9,420 bases of DNA, taken from an uncultured Clostridia bacterium. GTDB lineage: Bacteria > Bacillota > Clostridia > Christensenellales > Aristaeellaceae. Each line of letters begins with the position of its first letter. The first letter of the stretch is position 1. The position numbers and the translations under genes were made by a program. Below the pieces are notes generated by a model. The model saw nothing but the letters and a program-made list of their open reading frames with translations, was not told the DNA's origin and searched no databases. The stretch spans positions 1 through 9,420 of the forward strand of contig CAKTTM010000055.1 of the NCBI GenBank assembly GCA_934615145.1, given 5' to 3'. Below, in pieces: positions 6,393 through 9,420 of the stretch.

Positions 6393-6421
6393 AGTATAGG
6401 CCAAATGCCTTTGAATAGCAA
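6393..6421 (-). promoter_or_regulatory. Promoter of the sugar transport operon
   Basis: On the minus strand, TTGCTA (6416-6421), a 17-base spacer and TATACT (6393-6398) form a good sigma70/sigmaA promoter. The expected transcript start is near 6386, giving a leader of about 40 bases before ATG 6346. Copies of TCAAAG at 6357-6362 and 6367-6372, and its complement at 6409-6414, surround it and may be part of a control site. Confidence 0.6.
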
Positions 6422-6457
6422 GCGGGACAATTTCCTTGAAAAGCCCAAAATCAGCAC

Positions 6458-6486
6458 TTGACAGTCCTGGAGAGCCGTGGTATATT
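6458..6486 (+). promoter_or_regulatory. Promoter of tRNA-Leu
   Basis: A consensus TTGACA (6458-6463), exactly 17 bases, then TATATT (6481-6486). The start would fall around 6493, a few bases before the mature tRNA 5' end at 6502. It is divergent from the sugar-operon promoter, the two -35 boxes being about 36 bases apart. Confidence 0.8.
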
Positions 6487-6501
6487 ATCAATCGTTCCTT
6501 T

Positions 6502-6589
6502 GCGGGAATGGCGGAATTGGCAGACGCGCTAGATTCAGGTTCTAGTGAGCAATACGTTCATGCAGGTTCAAGTCCTGTTTCCCGCACCA
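6502..6589 (+). tRNA. tRNA-Leu(CAG)
   Basis: This is a class II tRNA with every arm visible. The acceptor stem GCGGGAA pairs with TTCCCGC (6579-6585), followed by discriminator A and an encoded CCA (6587-6589). The D arm holds the usual GG (AATTGGCAGAC). The anticodon stem CTAGA/TCTAG (6529-6533, 6541-6545) encloses loop TTCAGGT with anticodon CAG at 6536-6538, reading CUG leucine codons. The long variable arm (TGAGC...GTTCA, 6546-6560) is typical of leucine tRNA. The T arm is GCAGG-TTCAAGT-CCTGT. It is a single gene with its own promoter and terminator. CUG is the dominant leucine codon in the neighbouring GC-rich genes, which fits. Confidence 0.97.
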
Positions 6590-6606
6590 GAACCGCCGCA
6601 AGGCAC

Positions 6607-6650
6607 ACAAACCCTTGAAACGCTTTCGTTTCGAGGGTTTGTTTCTTGTT
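6607..6650 (+). terminator. Terminator of tRNA-Leu
   Basis: A 16-base-pair stem (ACAAACCCTTGAAACG with its complement at 6627-6642, one G-T pair) with loop CTTT is followed by TTCTTGTT. The tail is only moderately T-rich. It lies 18 bases after the tRNA and separates it from the oxidoreductase operon. Confidence 0.75.
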
Positions 6651-6657
6651 GTGATGA

Positions 6658-6700
6658 CTTGACGCCGCATATGTCAAGAGCTGTGACAGCACGCACAGCT
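6658..6700. promoter_or_regulatory. Candidate operator palindromes upstream of the oxidoreductase operon
   Basis: Three inverted repeats cluster between the tRNA terminator and the downstream promoter: CTTGAC/GTCAAG (6658-6663, 6673-6678), GCTGT-G-ACAGC (6680-6690) and AGCTGTG/CACAGCT (6679-6685, 6694-6700). They are 25 to 70 bases upstream of the -35 box, a position suited to an activator or repressor. No regulator gene in this window can be linked to them. Confidence 0.35.
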
Positions 6701-6725
6701 TAAGCCCCGGCGTATGGGTATGATG

Positions 6726-6753
6726 GGGACATGGAGACCATCTCCCATATAAT
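6726..6753 (+). promoter_or_regulatory. Promoter of the oxidoreductase operon
   Basis: A perfect -10 TATAAT (6748-6753) is preceded by GGGACA (6726-6731, four of six matches) at a 16-base spacing. The start would be near 6760, just ahead of the AAAGGGG ribosome binding site (6762-6768), so the leader would be very short. Confidence 0.55.
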
Positions 6754-6773
6754 ACCGGATGAAAGGGGATACC

Positions 6774-8447
6774 ATGTACAATTTGTTAATTGGGGGCGCT
6801 GCCGGGCAGGGTGTGGACAGCGTGACCCTGGTGCTGGAGCTGCTGATCAAGCATGCTGGGCTCAAGGTGTTCACCATGCGTGATCTGATGTCCCGCGTGC
6901 GGGGCGGCCATAACTTTTCCCGCCTGCGCTTTGGCTCGGACAGGCCGCTGAGCCACACGGAGGCTCTGGACGGCATCATCGCGCTCAATCAGGAGACAGT
7001 GGACCTGCACCTGAAAGACTTGAAGCCCGAAGGCTTCCTGCTGATGGATGACAGCCTGACCTGCGACGACGAGCGCGCGGTCAAGCTCAAATTGACCGAG
7101 ACCGCCAAGGGCCTTGGCAATGCGCGGGCGGCCGGGAGCGTGGCGGCAGGAGCGGCGCTCAAGATGATGGGCGTAGCGGTGGACGAGGCGGGCGCCAGCC
7201 ATGCCTTTGGCCGGGCGCTGAAAGAATCGCTGGTGCCAGTTAATGTCAAATCCGTGTTGGCCGGCCATGCGGCGGTGCCCTCGCGGCTGCTCAGCCTGCC
7301 CACGCGCCCCGATGAAGAGATGCTGCTCTCCGGCGCGCAGGCGCTGTCGCTGGGCGCCATGAGCGCGGGGCTGCAGTTCTACTCCGCCTACCCCATGTCC
7401 CCCTCGACCACCATCCTGGAGTACCTGGCGCAGTCGGCCACCAGCCTGGGCTTTGTGGTGGAGCAGGCTGAGGACGAGATCGCGGCCATCAATTTGGCTT
7501 TGGGCGCCAGCTTTGCCGGCGCGCGCGCCATGACGGGCACCTCCGGCGGCGGCCTCTCGCTGATGGTGGAGTCCTTTGGCCTGGCCGGCATCGCGGAGAT
7601 CCCGCTGGTCATCGTCAACGCCATGCGGCCAGGGCCCGCCACAGGGCTCCCCACGCGCAGTGAGCAAAGTGACCTGCGTTTTGTCATCCACGCCTCCCAG
7701 GGCGAGTTTCCCCGCATGGTGATCGCCTTGCGCGATCATCAGGACGCCTTCCTCCAGACCGCTCGCGCCTTCCAGATGGCGGAGAAGTACCAGATACCGG
7801 TCATCCTGCTGACGGACCAGTTCCTGCAGGACAGCAGCACCACCCTGCCGTTGTTTGACCCGGCAAAGATCGTCCAGCCCAAGCCTGAGGATATCGATCC
7901 CGGTCAGGACTATCTGCGCTACCGCTATACGGACAGCGGTATTTCGCCTCGCATCTTCCCTGGCGACCCCAGGGGCTTTGCCGCCGTCGACTCTGACGAG
8001 CATGACGAGGCAGGCCACATCATCGAGGACAGCGAGACCCGCATCAAGATGATGGACAAGCGCATGCGCAAGCTGGAACTGCTCAAAGAAGAGCTGCTGG
8101 AGCCCCTGTTCATCGGCGACGAGCTGGCCGATACCCTGCTGATTGGCTGGGGCAGCCTGCAGGGCAGCATTGAGGAGGCCGTGCAGCTGCTCAACGCCCA
8201 GGGCAAGGGCCGCTACGGCGCGCTTGTCTTTGGCGATGTCTGGCCGTTGCCTCAGCGGCTGCTGACAGAGAAGGCCAAGACGGCCAAGGCGCTCATCAAT
8301 GTGGAGCAAAACTTCACCGGCCAGCTGGCTGGCCTCATCCGCGAGGAGACCGGCATCACCATGCATCACAGCGTGCTTAAGTACGACGGCAGGCAGCTGA
8401 CGGGCGACGAGATCGCGCAGCGCGTCATCAAGGAGGTTTCAGCATGA
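6774..8447 (+). CDS. 2-oxoacid:ferredoxin oxidoreductase, fused gamma/alpha subunit (KorA-type)
   Basis: This 557-residue cytosolic protein forms one part of a CoA-dependent 2-oxoacid (2-oxoglutarate type) oxidoreductase that passes electrons to ferredoxin. The gamma domain (about residues 1-175) begins with GGAAGQGVDS and includes SRVRGGHNF (40-48). The alpha domain follows, with YPMSPSTTI (206-214, the family YPITPS motif), QAEDEIAAI (231-239), TGTSGGGLSLM (254-264) and GPATGLPTRSEQSDL (287-301), and a C-terminal transketolase-C-like segment (about 450-557). ATG 6774 is chosen over ATG 6759 because AAAGGGG lies five bases upstream and MYNLLIGGAAGQG is the expected N-terminus. The stop overlaps the KorB-type ATG by four bases. 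No ferredoxin-like delta subunit is present, as in two-subunit Kor enzymes. The substrate (2-oxoglutarate, pyruvate or branched 2-oxoacids) is not proven by sequence. Confidence 0.92.
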   Translation: MYNLLIGGAAGQGVDSVTLVLELLIKHAGLKVFTMRDLMSRVRGGHNFSRLRFGSDRPLSHTEALDGIIALNQETVDLHLKDLKPEGFLLMDDSLTCDDERAVKLKLTETAKGLGNARAAGSVAAGAALKMMGVAVDEAGASHAFGRALKESLVPVNVKSVLAGHAAVPSRLLSLPTRPDEEMLLSGAQALSLGAMSAGLQFYSAYPMSPSTTILEYLAQSATSLGFVVEQAEDEIAAINLALGASFAGARAMTGTSGGGLSLMVESFGLAGIAEIPLVIVNAMRPGPATGLPTRSEQSDLRFVIHASQGEFPRMVIALRDHQDAFLQTARAFQMAEKYQIPVILLTDQFLQDSSTTLPLFDPAKIVQPKPEDIDPGQDYLRYRYTDSGISPRIFPGDPRGFAAVDSDEHDEAGHIIEDSETRIKMMDKRMRKLELLKEELLEPLFIGDELADTLLIGWGSLQGSIEEAVQLLNAQGKGRYGALVFGDVWPLPQRLLTEKAKTAKALINVEQNFTGQLAGLIREETGITMHHSVLKYDGRQLTGDEIAQRVIKEVSA

Positions 8448-9307
8448 CACAGCATGTCACACAGCATCAATATCTCACCTCTGAAACAGCCTGGTGCCCG
8501 GGCTGCGGTAACTTTGGCATCCTGGAGGCGCTAAAGCTCGCCCTGGAAGGGCTCAACCTGGATCCCCACAAGGTGCTGATGCTGGGCGGCATCGGCCAGG
8601 CGCCCAAGACGCCCCAGTACTTCCAGGTCAACAGCTTCTGCGGCCTGCACGGCCGCGCGGTGCCGCCGGCTGCCGCCGCCAAGATCGTCAACCCCGGCCT
8701 GACCGTCATCATTGATTCCGGCGACGGCGACAGCTATGGCGAGGGCGGCAACCACTTCCTGCACAACATCCGCCGCAATGTGGACATCAACCACTTTGTG
8801 CACAACAACCAGCTCTACGCCCTGACCAAGGGCCAGGCCTCCCCCACCACCATGGTGGGCATGGTGACCGGCGTCCAGGTGGACGGCAGCACCAATATCC
8901 CCTTCAATCCCCTGCTGATGGCGCTGTCAGCCGGCGCCGGCTTTGTGGCGCGCGGCTTCTCCGGCAGGCCGGAGCATCTGGCCGAACTCATGAAGCGCGC
9001 CATCAACTACAAGGGCTATGCCCTGATCGACATCCTGCAAAACTGCGTCACCTTCAACAAGCTCAACACCTTCACCTGGTACAACAGCCGCGTCTACGAG
9101 ATTGACGCCAGCCACGACGCCACGGATCTAAACAAGGCCATGGCGCTGTCGATGGAGTTTGGCGACAAGATCCCGATTGGTGTGCTCTACGAGCAGCCCC
9201 TGCCGGTCTACCACCAGCAGCGCGCGCAGCTCAAGGACGGCCAGGTGCTGGCCGGCCGCGACAATGACCCTGAGAAGATACGGCAACTGATGCAGGCGCT
9301 GGTCTAA
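8444..9307 (+). CDS. 2-oxoacid:ferredoxin oxidoreductase, TPP-binding beta subunit (KorB-type)
   Basis: This 287-residue partner of the preceding KorA-type protein binds thiamine diphosphate and an iron-sulfur cluster. WCPGCGNFG (residues 17-25) gives C18 and C21. The TPP/Mg motif is GDGDSYGEGGNH (93-104), followed by HNNQLYALTKGQASPTT (120-136); LQNCVTFN (198-205) gives C201. In the well-known subunits the fourth cluster cysteine is in GIGCS. Here that place reads GIGQA (49-53), while a cysteine appears at C66 in SFCGLHGR, where FHGLHGR is common. C66 may be the substitute ligand. AAGGAGG (8430-8436) lies seven bases before the ATG, which overlaps the KorA-type stop. A strong terminator follows 19 bases after the stop, so this is a two-gene operon. 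Confidence 0.92.
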   Translation: MTQHVTQHQYLTSETAWCPGCGNFGILEALKLALEGLNLDPHKVLMLGGIGQAPKTPQYFQVNSFCGLHGRAVPPAAAAKIVNPGLTVIIDSGDGDSYGEGGNHFLHNIRRNVDINHFVHNNQLYALTKGQASPTTMVGMVTGVQVDGSTNIPFNPLLMALSAGAGFVARGFSGRPEHLAELMKRAINYKGYALIDILQNCVTFNKLNTFTWYNSRVYEIDASHDATDLNKAMALSMEFGDKIPIGVLYEQPLPVYHQQRAQLKDGQVLAGRDNDPEKIRQLMQALV

Positions 9308-9326
9308 GCGCATAGGATATGCCACT

Positions 9327-9357
9327 GCGCCCCGCGAGATTTTCGCGGGGCGTTTTT
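9327..9357 (+). terminator. Intrinsic terminator of the oxidoreductase operon
   Basis: CGCCCCGCGA (9328-9337) pairs perfectly with TCGCGGGGCG (9343-9352) around a five-base loop and is followed at once by TTTTT (9353-9357). This is a textbook Rho-independent terminator 19 bases beyond the KorB-type stop codon. Confidence 0.95.
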
Positions 9358-9403
9358 GCATTTGTAACAATCGGTAAGAAGTCACGCCAAACCACAATGC
9401 TGA

Positions 9404-9412
9404 TGCTACAAT
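9404..9412 (+). promoter_or_regulatory. Possible extended -10 promoter at the right edge
   Basis: TGCTACAAT (9404-9412) fits an extended -10 element (TGnTAnAAT). No good -35 box is found at 16-18 bases upstream. It would serve a plus-strand gene starting beyond the window. Apart from this, nothing is recognised in 9358-9420. Confidence 0.3.
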
Positions 9413-9420
9413 GGTCGCAG

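Noticed and set aside
6347..6457. N-terminal extension of the ABC ATPase frame by 37 codons
   Set aside because: It runs over the promoter, lacks family similarity, and the ATG at 6346 has a good Shine-Dalgarno.
6436..6618. Plus-strand open frame of 60 codons over the tRNA
   Set aside because: It is the familiar spurious translation of a leucine tRNA gene (MAELADALDSG-like).
6786..8369. Long minus-strand open frame (527 codons) opposite the KorA-type gene
   Set aside because: The translation is low-complexity and rich in H, Q, G and A, without domain motifs; the plus strand carries a full KorA-type protein.
1..9420. CRISPR arrays, insertion sequences, phage or toxin-antitoxin genes
   Set aside because: No regularly spaced direct repeats, transposase or integrase motifs, or small paired genes were seen; the tRNA 3' end shows no duplicated attachment sequence in the window.

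Overview
The window looks like chromosomal DNA of a GC-rich, probably anaerobic bacterium. The evidence is a two-gene 2-oxoacid:ferredoxin oxidoreductase, strong AGGAGG-type ribosome binding sites, sigma70/sigmaA-type promoters (TTGACA/TATATT, TATAAT) and a tRNA gene with an encoded CCA end. A Clostridia lineage (for example Christensenellales-like) would fit, but this is inferred from style and not from a marker gene.

Left two thirds, minus strand (about 6421 down to 88): a six-gene sugar locus read right to left. A promoter at 6393-6421 leads into a ribose-type ABC importer: ATPase (6346-4796), permease (4799-3774, ATGA overlap) and secreted sugar-binding protein (3719-2781). A hairpin-rich intergenic stretch of about 290 bases follows, then three tightly packed enzyme genes: a deoxyhypusine-synthase-fold protein (2488-1526), a ROK-family sugar kinase lacking the usual zinc cysteines (1523-648), and a GmhA-like SIS phosphosugar isomerase (651-88, ATGA overlap). 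The simplest reading is import of a sugar, phosphorylation by the ROK kinase, and isomerisation of a ketose/aldose phosphate by the SIS enzyme. The DHS-fold protein would perform an unknown, possibly NAD-dependent, step. The substrate cannot be read from sequence. A promoter and Shine-Dalgarno at 1-50 suggest a further minus-strand gene starting just beyond the left edge.

Middle (6458-6650): a tRNA-Leu(CAG) gene on the plus strand with its own promoter, back to back with the sugar-operon promoter, and a hairpin terminator.

Right third, plus strand (6774-9307): a two-gene operon for a 2-oxoacid:ferredoxin oxidoreductase (KorA-type fused gamma/alpha subunit plus KorB-type TPP subunit). It has a TATAAT promoter, candidate operator palindromes upstream, and a strong intrinsic terminator at 9327-9357.

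The best candidate for something little described is the enzyme trio (DHS-fold protein, zinc-site-less ROK kinase, GmhA-like isomerase) attached to the ABC importer. The hairpin array between the importer and the enzymes, and an apparently shifted cluster cysteine in the KorB-type subunit, also deserve a look.
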